Notes under the pieces: model-generated
Told to the model about the DNA's origin: nothing
Databases searched by the model: none
What the model saw: the letters and a program-made list of their open reading frames with translations, nothing else
Made by a program: the position numbers and the translations under genes
Source: Auraticoccus cholistanensis
GTDB taxonomy: Bacteria > Actinomycetota > Actinomycetes > Propionibacteriales > Propionibacteriaceae
NCBI RefSeq assembly: GCF_009742705.1
Contig: NZ_WPCU01000004.1
Location: 562,011 to 626,010, forward strand
Direction: 5' to 3'
Length of the DNA: 64,000 nt
Shown: piece by piece, positions 1 to 8,543 of the stretch
Layout of the letters: each line of letters opens with the position of its first letter
Numbering within the stretch: the stretch's first letter is position 1

Positions 1-18
1 TACGCCGAGCTGCAGTGA
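1..18 (+). CDS. 3' end of an upstream gene (partial)
   Basis: Six codons in frame (Tyr-Ala-Glu-Leu-Gln-stop) end in a TGA that overlaps the GTG of the following permease as GTGA. This is the junction type used elsewhere in the window between translationally coupled genes. From gene order in related sugar importers the missing gene would be the extracellular solute-binding protein, but nothing visible here proves that. Confidence 0.4.
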   Translation, partial: YAELQ

Positions 19-989
19 GCACCACGGTCGAGAGCAGCCGGGTGTCGGGGGCCACGCCCCCGGCACCCGGGCACGTGGACCGCAAGGTCAGCCTGAAGGC
101 GCGGCTGCTGCGCTACCGCTGGCTGTACCTGCTGCTGGCGCCGGGCGTGGTGTACTTCGCGATCTTCAAGTACGCCCCGATGTACGGGATCACGATCGCC
201 TTCCAGGACTACCTGCCCTTCCTGGGCATGACCGGCAGTCCCTGGGTGGGGTTCAAGCACTTCGAGGCGCTGTTCTCCAGCCCCGACTTCCCGCGGCTGC
301 TGAGCAACACCCTGATCCTGGCCGCGCTCAACGTGGTGATCGTCTTCCCGGCGCCGATCGTCGTGGCGCTGCTGCTGAACGAGCTGCGGCTGCAGATCGT
401 GAAGCGGACGGTGCAGTCGCTGATCTACATCCCGCACTTCCTGTCGTGGACGATCGTGGCCTCGCTGACCTACCTGCTCTTCGCCCTGGACGTCGGTGCG
501 ATCACCGCGGCGGCGAACAGCCTGACCGGGAACCGCTTCGACTTCCTCGCCGACCCCGACTGGTTCCGGCCGCTGATCATCCTGCAGACCCTGTGGAAGT
601 CCACCGGGTGGGGCACGATCATCTACCTGGCCGCGCTGACCGGGGTGGACCCGAACCTGTACGAGGCGGCCAAGATCGACGGCGCGAGCCGGTGGCGGCA
701 GCTGTGGCACGTCACGCTGCCGGCGATCGCCTCGACCGTGGTGATCATGGCGATCCTGCTGTCGGGCAACCTGCTCGACACCGGCTTCGAGCAGATCTAC
801 CTGATGACCAACAGCCTGAACCGGTCGGTCGCCGACGTGTTCGACACCTACGTCTACTACCTCGGCATCACGCAGGGCTCGTACAGCTACTCCACCGCGG
901 TGGGGCTGTTCAAGGCCGTCATCGGGATCATCTTGATCTTCGGCTCCAACTGGATCGCGCGCCGTGTCGGCCAGCGCGGACTGTTCTGA
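15..989 (+). CDS. Sugar ABC transporter permease, LplB/YtcP type
   Basis: 324 aa inner-membrane permease of a carbohydrate importer (binding-protein-dependent transport family). About six hydrophobic segments begin near residue 34 after a polar N-terminus. The cytoplasmic EAA loop, which contacts the ATPase, is visible near residue 215 as YEAAKIDGASRWRQLWHVTL. The GTG start overlaps the stop of the preceding gene. It is followed 10 nt later by the second permease, so the two should form a heterodimer. No ATPase gene is visible; such transporters often share a multi-sugar ATPase encoded elsewhere. Context with a rhamnogalacturonan esterase and exo-lyase suggests oligogalacturonide or rhamnogalacturonan uptake (inference). 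Confidence 0.9.
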   Translation: MSTTVESSRVSGATPPAPGHVDRKVSLKARLLRYRWLYLLLAPGVVYFAIFKYAPMYGITIAFQDYLPFLGMTGSPWVGFKHFEALFSSPDFPRLLSNTLILAALNVVIVFPAPIVVALLLNELRLQIVKRTVQSLIYIPHFLSWTIVASLTYLLFALDVGAITAAANSLTGNRFDFLADPDWFRPLIILQTLWKSTGWGTIIYLAALTGVDPNLYEAAKIDGASRWRQLWHVTLPAIASTVVIMAILLSGNLLDTGFEQIYLMTNSLNRSVADVFDTYVYYLGITQGSYSYSTAVGLFKAVIGIILIFGSNWIARRVGQRGLF

Positions 990-999
990 GGAGGGGGCA

Positions 1000-1980
1000 G
1001 TGAGCACACTCGACGAACCGGGCCGTGAGGTCCAGGCGGCGGCGCTGGACGACCCCCGCTCGGTCCGCGGCCGCAGCGGTCCCGGCACCCAGCCGCTGCG
1101 CCGGCGCGGCCAGAAGGAGTCGCTGGGCAGCCGTCTCTTCGACGGGCTGAACCTGCTGGTCCTGGTCGCCCTGGCCGTGATCACGGTGCTGCCGTTCCTG
1201 TACGTGATCGCCGGCTCCTTCGCCAGCGAGGCCGAGCTGGCCTCACGGCCGTTCTTCCTGTGGCCGAACGACGTCGACCTGTCCTCCTACGCCTACATCT
1301 TCTCCACCGGCACCTTCGTGCGGAGCCTGCTGGTGACGGTGGGGGTGACGGCGGTGGGCACGCTGGTGCAGCTGGCGCTGACGGCCACGATGGCCTACCC
1401 GCTGGCGCACAAGGCGCTGCCGGGACGCAACCTGGTGCTCAACCTGGTGATCTTCACCATGGTGTTCGGCGGCGGGATGATCCCGACGTTCCTGATCGTG
1501 CGCGAGCTGGGGCTGCTGAACTCCTACTGGTCGCTCATCCTGCCGATGGCGATCAGCCCGTTCTACCTGGTGATCATCAAGAACTTCTTCCAGGAGCTGC
1601 CCGAGGAGCTGCAGGAGGCCGGCCGGATCGACGGCTGCTCCGAGATCGGGGTGTTCTTCCGGATCGTGCTGCCGCTGTCCAAGCCGATCCTGGCGACCTT
1701 CTCGCTGTTCTACGCCGTCGGGATCTGGAACGACTTCATGTCGCCCCTGCTCTACATCGACGACTCCGACAAGTGGACGCTGCAGATGTTCATCCGGCAG
1801 GTGACCGTCTCGGCCGACATGGCCTCCACCCTCGGCCAGCTCGACCCGCAGTACCTCCCGCCGGAGCAGGGGATCAAGTTCGCCACCGTGGTGGTGGGGA
1901 CGCTGCCGATCCTGCTGGTCTACCCCTTCCTGCAGAAGCACTTCGCCAAGGGCATGCTGATCGGCTCGGTGAAGGGGTGA
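1000..1980 (+). CDS. Sugar ABC transporter permease, LplC/YtcP type
   Basis: 326 aa second permease of the importer. After a polar, Arg-rich N-terminus of about 50 residues come six hydrophobic segments. The EAA loop reads QEAGRIDGCSEIGVFFRIVL and the C-terminus ends in KGMLIGSVKG, typical of the LplC group. I start at GTG 1000 because a strong purine run (GAGGAGGGGG) lies at 989-998. An earlier in-frame ATG at 964 lies inside the previous gene and has no such site. Its stop overlaps the GTG of the next gene by 4 nt, coupling the transporter to the esterase. Confidence 0.9.
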   Translation: MSTLDEPGREVQAAALDDPRSVRGRSGPGTQPLRRRGQKESLGSRLFDGLNLLVLVALAVITVLPFLYVIAGSFASEAELASRPFFLWPNDVDLSSYAYIFSTGTFVRSLLVTVGVTAVGTLVQLALTATMAYPLAHKALPGRNLVLNLVIFTMVFGGGMIPTFLIVRELGLLNSYWSLILPMAISPFYLVIIKNFFQELPEELQEAGRIDGCSEIGVFFRIVLPLSKPILATFSLFYAVGIWNDFMSPLLYIDDSDKWTLQMFIRQVTVSADMASTLGQLDPQYLPPEQGIKFATVVVGTLPILLVYPFLQKHFAKGMLIGSVKG

Positions 1981-2702
1981 GCGATCCCGCTCCGGGTCCC
2001 CGGGTGCTGCTCGCCGGGGACTCGACGGTGGCGGCCTGCCCGGCCACGGAGACGCCGATGTCGGGCTGGGGCCCCCACCTGGGGGCCCCGCTCAACCGCC
2101 GGCTGACCGAGGCGGCGGTGCGGGCCGGGGAACCGGTCCGCACCGTGGCCGTGCTCAACACCGCCCGGGGTGGGGCCACCACGGAGAGCCACCGGCAGGA
2201 GGGGCTGTGGGCGGCGCTGCTGGCCGAGCTCCGCCCGCAGGACGTGGTCCTGCTGCAGTTCGGCCACAACGACTCCAAGGCCGAGCACCTCGCCGCCCGC
2301 ACGGGCTACACCACCAACCTGGAGCGGGCCGGCGAGGAGGTGCTGCAGCGGGGTGGACGGCCGGTGCTGTGCACCCCGGTGGCCCGTCGCCGCTTCGTGG
2401 AGGGTCGCCTCGTCGACACCCACGGCGACTACCCCGGCGCGGTCCGCGAGCTCGCCGGCCGTCGCGGCTGGCCGTGCCTGGACCTGGCACGCAGCACCAC
2501 CGAGCTCTACGCCCGGCTGGGGGAGGAGGGGTCGCGGGCGCTGTTCACCCACTTCGGCCGCGGCGAGCACCCGCTCTACCCCGACGGCTGCGCCGACGAC
2601 ACCCACTTCTCCTTCGACGGCGCCGTGGCGGTGGCCGAGCTGGTGGCCGAGGAGCTCGCCGGGCTGTGGACGGCCGCCGGCTGGTCCCGCCCCGCCGCCT
2701 GA
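1977..2702 (+). CDS. Rhamnogalacturonan acetylesterase-like SGNH hydrolase
   Basis: 241 aa SGNH esterase of the carbohydrate esterase 12 type (YesT/RhgT). Block I is GDST near residue 14 and carries the catalytic Ser. Block III is GHND near residue 98. Block V is DDTHFS near residue 220 and carries the Asp and His. It probably removes acetyl groups from rhamnogalacturonan fragments. No signal peptide is seen, so it should act on imported oligomers in the cytoplasm. The GTG start overlaps the permease stop (GTGA). It is followed by a 118-bp CA-rich gap and then the exo-lyase. Confidence 0.85.
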   Translation: MSDPAPGPRVLLAGDSTVAACPATETPMSGWGPHLGAPLNRRLTEAAVRAGEPVRTVAVLNTARGGATTESHRQEGLWAALLAELRPQDVVLLQFGHNDSKAEHLAARTGYTTNLERAGEEVLQRGGRPVLCTPVARRRFVEGRLVDTHGDYPGAVRELAGRRGWPCLDLARSTTELYARLGEEGSRALFTHFGRGEHPLYPDGCADDTHFSFDGAVAVAELVAEELAGLWTAAGWSRPAA

Positions 2703-2720
2703 CCACCGCCCCGCACCTGA

Positions 2721-2770
2721 CACACCCGCACCCCACACACCCGAACGCCACACACCCGCACCCCACACAC
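2721..2770. repeat. CA-rich direct repeat between esterase and exo-lyase genes
   Basis: Two identical 20-bp copies of CACACCCGCACCCCACACAC lie at 2721-2740 and 2751-2770 (30-bp period) inside a C/A-only tract spanning about 2710-2800. The strand asymmetry would leave the mRNA here unstructured. A replication-slippage origin is likely; no function is evident. Confidence 0.7.
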
Positions 2771-2820
2771 ACGACCCGGCACACCCACCCCCGACCCACC
2801 GACCCCGCGAGAGGATCCCC

Positions 2821-5496
2821 GTGACCCCCACCCCGCTGCGCTGGCTGACCCGTCCCCGTCCCCAGGCCACCACCTGGGGGGTGCCCTGGGCCCGCGGCAC
2901 GGTCGGTGCCGGGGACGGCTTCGCGCTGGCCACCGCCGACGGCCGGCCGGTGCCGGTGCAGAGCTGGGTGACCGCCCGCTGGCCCGACGGCAGCGTCAAG
3001 TGGTCGGCCCACGCGATCGGCCCGCAGCAGGACCCGGCGGCGGGGTACACCCTCACCCCGACCGCCGACCCCGCGCCCGTCGAGGGCCCGGTGGTCAGGG
3101 TGGGCGAGTCCGCCGACGGCGTGGTGGTCGACACCGGCGTGGTGCGCTGGACCATCCCCACCAGCGGCCCGCTGCTGGTCGGCTCCGCCGAGCGGGACGG
3201 CCGCACGGTGGTCGGCCCGGTGGAGCTGGTCAGCCTCTGGCAGGGCGGACCCACCCCCGACGCCGGCGGCCACGTCGAGCGCGAGGAGCTGCGCGGGCTG
3301 GTGGAGGAGGTGGTGGTGGAGCAGTCGGGTCCGCTGCGCGCGGTCGTCCGGCTGACCGGCCGCCACGCCCGGCCCTCCGCCGCCGCGACGCGGGGCGGGC
3401 GCGGCGCCTGGCTGCCGTTCACCGTCCGGCTGGTCCTCGCCGCCGGCTCCGAGGAGCTGCGGGTCGTGCACTCGCTGGTCTGGGACGGCGACGCCGACCG
3501 GGACTTCCTGGCCGGGCTGGGGCTGCGGGCCTCGGTGCCGATGCGCGACGCCCTGCACGACCGCCACGTGCGGCTGGCCGGCACCGCCGGTGGACCGGGC
3601 CGCGACGAGGAGGCGGTCGGCTTCCTGACCGAGGCCGTCCGGGGCCTCACCGGTCTGCGCCGCGACCCGGGCGAGCAGGTCCGCCGGGCGCAGGTCGAGG
3701 GACGTCCCTGCCCGCCGGTGCAGGAGTGGGCCCCGGAGGTCTCCCGGCGGCTGGAGCTCATCCCGGCCTGGAACGACTGGACCCTGGACCAGACCAGCGC
3801 CGACGGCTACCTGCTACGCAAGCGCACCGGCGCGGGCCGGTCCTGGGTGACCATCCCGTCGGGGCGGCGCTCGGCCGGCTACGGCTACCTCGGCGGTGCC
3901 GGCGGCGGGCTCGGCTTCGGGCTCCGGAACTTCTGGCAGCAGCACCCGACCCGGCTGGACGTCCGCGGCGCGGCCACCGCCACCGCCACCGCGACGGTGT
4001 GGATGTGGTCGCCGTCGGCGCCGGCGATGGACCTGCGCTTCTACCACGACGGCCTCGGCCAGGACGACTTCGCCAGCCAGCTCGAGGGCCTGGAGATCAC
4101 CTACGAGGACTACGAGCCCGGCTTCGGCGACGCCCACGGCATCGCCCGCACCTCCGAGCTCACCCTGCGGGCCCACGCCGCCACCCCGACCGGGGCCGAG
4201 CTGTCCGAGCACGCGGCCGCGCTGGGCGACCCGGCCCTGCTGGTCTGCCCGCCGGAGCGGCTGCACGCGGCCGGCGTCTTCGGCGACTGGTCCCTGGTCG
4301 ACCGCAGCACCCCCGCCCGCGCCGCCATCGAGGACCGGCTCGACCTCCTGCTCGACTACTACGCCGGCCAGGTGGAGCAGCGGCGCTGGTACGGCTTCTG
4401 GGACTTCGGCGACGTCATGCACACCTACGACCACGACCGCCACCAGTGGCGCTACGACGTCGGCGGCTACGCCTGGGACAACTCCGAGCTCAGCCCCGAC
4501 CTGTGGCTGTGGTACTCCTTCCTGCGCACCGGCCGGGCCGACGTCTTCCGGCTGGCCGAGGCGATGACCCGCCACACCGGCGAGGTGGACGTCTACCACG
4601 CCGGCCGCTGGAAGGGCCTGGGCACCCGGCACAACGTCCAGCACTGGGGCTGCAGCGCCAAGCAGCTGCGGATCTCCACGGCGGCCTACCGCCGCTTCTT
4701 CTACTACCTGACCGCCGACGAGCGCACCGGCGACCTGCTCGACGAGCTCGCCGAGCCCGAGCGCACCTTCACCGCCATCGACCCCACCCGCAAGGTCCGC
4801 ACCGACGTCTACACCCCCGACCCGTCGGCGCTGGCCGTCGGCCTGGGCACGGACTGGAGCGCCCTGGCGGCGGCCTGGCTCACCCGCTGGGAGCGGCACG
4901 GCGACACCCGCGCGCGCGACCGGCTGCTGGGCACCATGACCGACATCGGGTCGCTGCCGCAGGGCTTCCTGACCGGCGAGGCGCTGCTCGACCTGGAGAC
5001 CGGCCGCTTCGACACCAGCCGGGACCGGGTCAGGGTGTCCCACCTCTCGGCCGTCTTCGGGCTGGTGGAGATCTGCTCGGAGCTGGTGGCGCTGACCGCC
5101 GGCACGCCGGAGGAGGCGCCGGGCTTCGAGCAGGCCTGGCTGCGGTACTGCCGGCTCTACCTGGCCGGGCCGGAGGCGCAGCAGGAGGCGGTGGGGGCCC
5201 CGCTGTCGGGGATCTCGCTGATCCAGGCCCACAGCCGGCTGACCGCCTGGGCCGCGGCCCGCACCGGGGACGCCGAGCTGGCCCGGCTGGCCTGGCACGC
5301 CTTCGACATCGGCGACGGCGACCAGCTCAACACCAACCCGCTGCAGACCATGCCCTGGGACGTGGTGACGGTGACCGGTCACGAGGTGGCCGAGGTGGTG
5401 CAGGAGGTGCGTCCGGTCAGCACCAACGACGCCGCCCAGTACGGCCTCGCCGCGATCCAGAACCTGGCCCTGGTGGGGGAGCACCTGCCGGGCTGA
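2821..5496 (+). CDS. Exo-rhamnogalacturonan lyase-like protein (YetA/PcRGLX, PL26-type)
   Basis: 891 aa. The N-terminal segment (WLTRPRPQATTWGVPWARG, then a WPDGSVKW motif near residue 56) matches the RIFT-related N-domain of the PcRGLX/YetA family. The middle holds beta-rich and helical-toroid-like sequence with aromatic/His-rich motifs such as YGFWDFGD and HNVQHWG. Family members release unsaturated galacturonosyl-rhamnose from rhamnogalacturonan I. There is no signal peptide, so it should act in the cytoplasm on imported oligomers. A purine-rich site (GAGAGGA, about 2809-2815) precedes GTG 2821. It is the last gene of the transporter-esterase cluster. Family assignment is from recognised sequence pattern. 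Confidence 0.82.
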   Translation: MTPTPLRWLTRPRPQATTWGVPWARGTVGAGDGFALATADGRPVPVQSWVTARWPDGSVKWSAHAIGPQQDPAAGYTLTPTADPAPVEGPVVRVGESADGVVVDTGVVRWTIPTSGPLLVGSAERDGRTVVGPVELVSLWQGGPTPDAGGHVEREELRGLVEEVVVEQSGPLRAVVRLTGRHARPSAAATRGGRGAWLPFTVRLVLAAGSEELRVVHSLVWDGDADRDFLAGLGLRASVPMRDALHDRHVRLAGTAGGPGRDEEAVGFLTEAVRGLTGLRRDPGEQVRRAQVEGRPCPPVQEWAPEVSRRLELIPAWNDWTLDQTSADGYLLRKRTGAGRSWVTIPSGRRSAGYGYLGGAGGGLGFGLRNFWQQHPTRLDVRGAATATATATVWMWSPSAPAMDLRFYHDGLGQDDFASQLEGLEITYEDYEPGFGDAHGIARTSELTLRAHAATPTGAELSEHAAALGDPALLVCPPERLHAAGVFGDWSLVDRSTPARAAIEDRLDLLLDYYAGQVEQRRWYGFWDFGDVMHTYDHDRHQWRYDVGGYAWDNSELSPDLWLWYSFLRTGRADVFRLAEAMTRHTGEVDVYHAGRWKGLGTRHNVQHWGCSAKQLRISTAAYRRFFYYLTADERTGDLLDELAEPERTFTAIDPTRKVRTDVYTPDPSALAVGLGTDWSALAAAWLTRWERHGDTRARDRLLGTMTDIGSLPQGFLTGEALLDLETGRFDTSRDRVRVSHLSAVFGLVEICSELVALTAGTPEEAPGFEQAWLRYCRLYLAGPEAQQEAVGAPLSGISLIQAHSRLTAWAAARTGDAELARLAWHAFDIGDGDQLNTNPLQTMPWDVVTVTGHEVAEVVQEVRPVSTNDAAQYGLAAIQNLALVGEHLPG

Positions 5497-5542
5497 GCAC
5501 CGCCCGGGGCGGGGCGCGGGGCGGGGGCTGGGCGCGAGCCGC

Positions 5543-5548
5543 TAAACT
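5543..5548 (+). promoter_or_regulatory. -10 box of a probably leaderless purF transcript
   Basis: TAAACT ends 6 nt before the purF GTG, so the expected transcription start is the G of the start codon. No Shine-Dalgarno sequence precedes it and no clear -35 is visible in the GC-rich upstream DNA. Confidence 0.55.
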
Positions 5549-5554
5549 CGCTGC

Positions 5555-7105
5555 GTGCCTCGCCCCGACGGTCGCCTCAACCACGACATCGATCCGCAGG
5601 ACCGTGGACCCCAGGACGCCTGCGGTGTCTTCGGGGTCTGGGCGCCCGGTGAGGAGGTCGCCAAGCTGGCCTTCTTCGGGCTCTACGCCCTGCAGCACCG
5701 TGGCCAGGAGTCGGCCGGGATCGCGGTCAGCAACGGCTCGCAGATCATGGTCTACAAGGACATGGGCCTGGTCAGCCAGATCTTCGACGAGTCCACGCTG
5801 GCCTCGCTGCGCGGTGACGTGGCCATCGGCCACACCCGCTACTCGACCACCGGCGCCAGCGTCTGGCAGAACGCCCAGCCGACCTTCCGCCCCACCGCCA
5901 CCGGCGGTCTGGCCCTCGGCCACAACGGCAACCTGACCAACACCGACGAGCTCGAGGCCTGGCTGGCCAGCCGGCCCAACGCCCAGCCGGTGAGCCACAA
6001 GGTGACGATGGACTCCTCCAACGACACCACCCTGGTCACGGCGCTGCTGGCCACCTACGAGGACCTCAGCGTCGAGGAGGCCGCCATGGAGGTGCTGCCC
6101 CGGCTGCGCGGCGCCTTCTGCCTGGTCTTCATGGACAACGACACCATCTACGCCGCCCGTGACCCGCAGGGCATCCGCCCGCTGGTGCTGGGACGGCTGG
6201 AGACGGGCTGGGTGGTGGCCAGCGAGACGGCGGCCCTCGACATCGTCGGCGCCTCCTTCGTCCGCGAGATCGAGCCGGGCGAGCTGATCGCCATCGACGA
6301 GGACGGGCTGCGCAGCCGCCACTTCGCCAAGCCCGAGCCCAAGGGCTGCCTGTTCGAGTACGTCTACCTGGCCCGGCCCGACACCACCATCAGCAACCGC
6401 CGGGTCCACACGACCCGCGTCCGGGTCGGCCGCCAGCTCGCGATCGAGCACCCGGTCGAGGCCGACCTGGTGATCCCGGTGCCCGAGTCGGGCACCCCGG
6501 CCGCCATCGGCTACGCCGAGCAGTCCGGGATCCCCTACGGCCAGGGCCTGGTCAAGAACTCCTACGTCGGGCGGACCTTCATCCAGCCCAGCCAGACCAT
6601 CCGCCAGCTCGGCATCCGGCTCAAGCTCAACCCGCTGCGCGACGTCATCGAGGGCAAGCGGCTGGTGGTGGTGGACGACTCGATCGTCCGCGGCAACACC
6701 CAGCGCGCCCTGGTCCGGATGCTGCGCGAGGCCGGCGCCGCCGAGGTGCACGTGCGGATCTCCTCCCCGCCGGTGCGCTGGCCCTGCTTCTACGGCATCG
6801 ACTTCGCCACCCGCGCCCAGCTGATCGCCAACGGGCTCTCGGTGGAGGAGATCTGCCGCTCCATCGACGCCGACTCGCTGGGCTACATCTCCCTCGACGG
6901 CCTGGTCGGGGCGACCACGCTGCCCAAGGACGACCTGTGCCGGGCCTGCTTCGACGGCGTGTACCCGGTCGAGATCCCGCTCTCCGAGCGCACCGGCCGG
7001 CACGGCCTGGACGCCGCCTCCACCCAGCCGGCGCTGCAGCTCGACGAGGCCGACGGCGCCGCCGAGCCGGTCGCCGACCGCGTGCCCGAGTCCGTGGAGG
7101 CCTGA
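5555..7105 (+). CDS. purF: Amidophosphoribosyltransferase
   Basis: 516 aa. This is the first committed enzyme of purine synthesis (PRPP + glutamine to phosphoribosylamine). A short propeptide is followed by the nucleophile Cys23 in ACGVFGVW. The class II glutaminase domain covers about residues 23-250. The phosphoribosyltransferase domain carries the PRPP loop VVVDDSIVRGNT near residue 372. Cysteines near 264 (GCLFEYVY), 410 (WPCFYG) and 462/465 (CRAC) match the 4Fe-4S ligands of the Bacillus-type enzyme. GTG 5555 is chosen from the propeptide and the -10 spacing. purM follows with no gap. Confidence 0.97.
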   Translation: MPRPDGRLNHDIDPQDRGPQDACGVFGVWAPGEEVAKLAFFGLYALQHRGQESAGIAVSNGSQIMVYKDMGLVSQIFDESTLASLRGDVAIGHTRYSTTGASVWQNAQPTFRPTATGGLALGHNGNLTNTDELEAWLASRPNAQPVSHKVTMDSSNDTTLVTALLATYEDLSVEEAAMEVLPRLRGAFCLVFMDNDTIYAARDPQGIRPLVLGRLETGWVVASETAALDIVGASFVREIEPGELIAIDEDGLRSRHFAKPEPKGCLFEYVYLARPDTTISNRRVHTTRVRVGRQLAIEHPVEADLVIPVPESGTPAAIGYAEQSGIPYGQGLVKNSYVGRTFIQPSQTIRQLGIRLKLNPLRDVIEGKRLVVVDDSIVRGNTQRALVRMLREAGAAEVHVRISSPPVRWPCFYGIDFATRAQLIANGLSVEEICRSIDADSLGYISLDGLVGATTLPKDDLCRACFDGVYPVEIPLSERTGRHGLDAASTQPALQLDEADGAAEPVADRVPESVEA

Positions 7106-8161
7106 GTGGACGCGCCGAACACGTCCGCCTACGCCCGCGCCGGCGTCGACATCGAGGCGGGGGAGCGGGCGGTCGACCTGCTCAAGACCTCGGTGGGCCG
7201 CACCCGCCGTCCCGAGGTGATCGGCGGGCTCGGTGGCTTCGCCGGTCTCTTCGACGCCAGCACGCTGGCCCGCTACCAGCACCCCGTGCTGGCCACCTCC
7301 ACCGACGGGGTGGGCACCAAGGTCGCGATCGCCCAGGCCATGGACGTCCACACCACCATCGGCCACGACCTGGTCGGCATGCTGGTCGACGACCTGGTCG
7401 TCTGCGGCGCGGAGCCGCTCTTCGTCACCGACTACATCGCCTGCGGCCGGCTGGTGCCCGAGCGCATCGCCGACATCGTCTCCGGCATCGCCGACGCCTG
7501 CGTGCTGGCCGGCGCCTCGCTGCTGGGCGGCGAGACCGCCGAGCACCCCGGGCTGCTCGAGCCCGACGCCTACGACGTGGCCGGGGCCACCACCGGGATC
7601 GTCGAGCGGGACAAGATGCTGGGCGCGGAGCGGGTGCGCCCCGGCGACGTGCTGGTGGCGATGGCCGCCTCCGGGCTGCACTCCAACGGCTACTCGCTGG
7701 TGCGCCACGTGGTGGCCGAGGCCGGCTGGGCCCTGGACCGCGAGGTGCCCGAGTTCGGGCGCACCCTCGGCGAGGAGCTCCTCGAGCCCACCCGCATCTA
7801 CGCCCTGGACTGCCTGGCGCTCACCGAGGCCTGCGAGGTCCGCGTGCTCAGCCACGTCACCGGCGGCGGACTGGCCAACAACCTCTCCCGCGTGCTGCCG
7901 GAGTCCCTCTCGGCCGTGGTCGAGCGCAGCAGCTGGACCCCGCCCGCGGTGTTCTCGGTGCTGCAGGAGCTCGGCCGGCTCACCGCCGCCGACGTCGAGG
8001 CCACCTGGAACATGGGCGTGGGCATGGTCGCGGTGCTGCCCCCGGAGTCGGTCGACACCGCCGTCTCGCTGCTGGCCTCGCGCGGTCTGCCGGCCTGGGT
8101 CTGCGGCCGGGTGGAGGACGTCCCGGGCGGTCGGGTGGAGCTCGTCGGCGACCACCGCTGA
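7106..8161 (+). CDS. purM: Phosphoribosylformylglycinamidine cyclo-ligase (AIR synthetase)
   Basis: 351 aa. It catalyses the ATP-dependent closure of FGAM to AIR, the fifth step of purine synthesis. The N-terminus has YARAGVDIEAGERAVDLLK, followed by the ATP-binding STDGVGTK and DLVVCGAEPLFVTDYIACG motifs, GGETAEHPG near residue 142 and SGLHSNGYSLVR near 190. Length and motifs are normal for PurM. GTG 7106 abuts the purF stop, so the two are co-transcribed and translationally coupled. Confidence 0.97.
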   Translation: MDAPNTSAYARAGVDIEAGERAVDLLKTSVGRTRRPEVIGGLGGFAGLFDASTLARYQHPVLATSTDGVGTKVAIAQAMDVHTTIGHDLVGMLVDDLVVCGAEPLFVTDYIACGRLVPERIADIVSGIADACVLAGASLLGGETAEHPGLLEPDAYDVAGATTGIVERDKMLGAERVRPGDVLVAMAASGLHSNGYSLVRHVVAEAGWALDREVPEFGRTLGEELLEPTRIYALDCLALTEACEVRVLSHVTGGGLANNLSRVLPESLSAVVERSSWTPPAVFSVLQELGRLTAADVEATWNMGVGMVAVLPPESVDTAVSLLASRGLPAWVCGRVEDVPGGRVELVGDHR

Positions 8162-8181
8162 CCACTCCGGGCCTCCCTGCT

Positions 8182-8209
8182 TTGCGTCACTTCCCCGCTC
8201 GGGTAGATT
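8182..8209 (+). promoter_or_regulatory. Putative promoter of the DUF3073 gene
   Basis: TTGCGT (8182-8187), a 16-bp spacer and TAGATT (8204-8209) resemble a housekeeping sigma promoter. Transcription would start near 8216, giving a leader of about 60 nt before ATG 8278. Confidence 0.45.
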
Positions 8210-8277
8210 GGCGCCACGACATGACCACAAAGAGCCGCGGCTCGTCCGCGCGCTGAGACGCGAGGGGGTCGACCCAT

Positions 8278-8493
8278 ATGGGGCGCGGCCGTGCAAAGGC
8301 AAAGCAGACCAAGGTTGCCCGTGAGCTGAAGTACCGCAGCGTCGGTACGGACTTGACCTCGCTGGAGCGAGAGCTCCGGGGCAGCTCCACCGGCGACGAG
8401 CACCACGAGGTGCCCGATCCCTACACCGATCTCGCGGACAAGTACGCGGTCGACGACGACGACGAGGACGGCCAGTACCGCCGCTCGGTCTAG
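8278..8493 (+). CDS. DUF3073 family protein
   Basis: 71 aa small acidic-tailed protein. The sequence GRGRAKAKQTKVARELKYRS at the N-terminus and the Asp-rich C-terminus (VDDDDEDGQ) are the hallmark of DUF3073, a family restricted to actinobacteria and commonly found beside the purine genes. Function is unknown. The basic head and acidic tail suggest nucleic acid or ribosome contact (inference). A GAGGGG site lies 10 nt before ATG. Confidence 0.93.
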   Translation: MGRGRAKAKQTKVARELKYRSVGTDLTSLERELRGSSTGDEHHEVPDPYTDLADKYAVDDDDEDGQYRRSV

Positions 8494-8531
8494 CCGCCCC
8501 GTCGACGGGGGGTGAGAACCCGCCGGGTTGC

Positions 8532-8537
8532 TAGCCT
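8532..8537 (+). promoter_or_regulatory. -10 box of a probably leaderless transcript (DUF4870 gene)
   Basis: TAGCCT is followed by exactly 6 nt and then ATG 8544. No Shine-Dalgarno sequence is present. Confidence 0.5.
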
Positions 8538-8543
8538 GCTGGC

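Noticed and set aside
5417-8302. Very long open frame on the minus strand opposite purF and purM
   Set aside because: High GC makes antisense frames open by chance. The translation is a low-complexity mix of G, A, V, H, Q, D without motifs, while the plus strand carries two clear purine enzymes.
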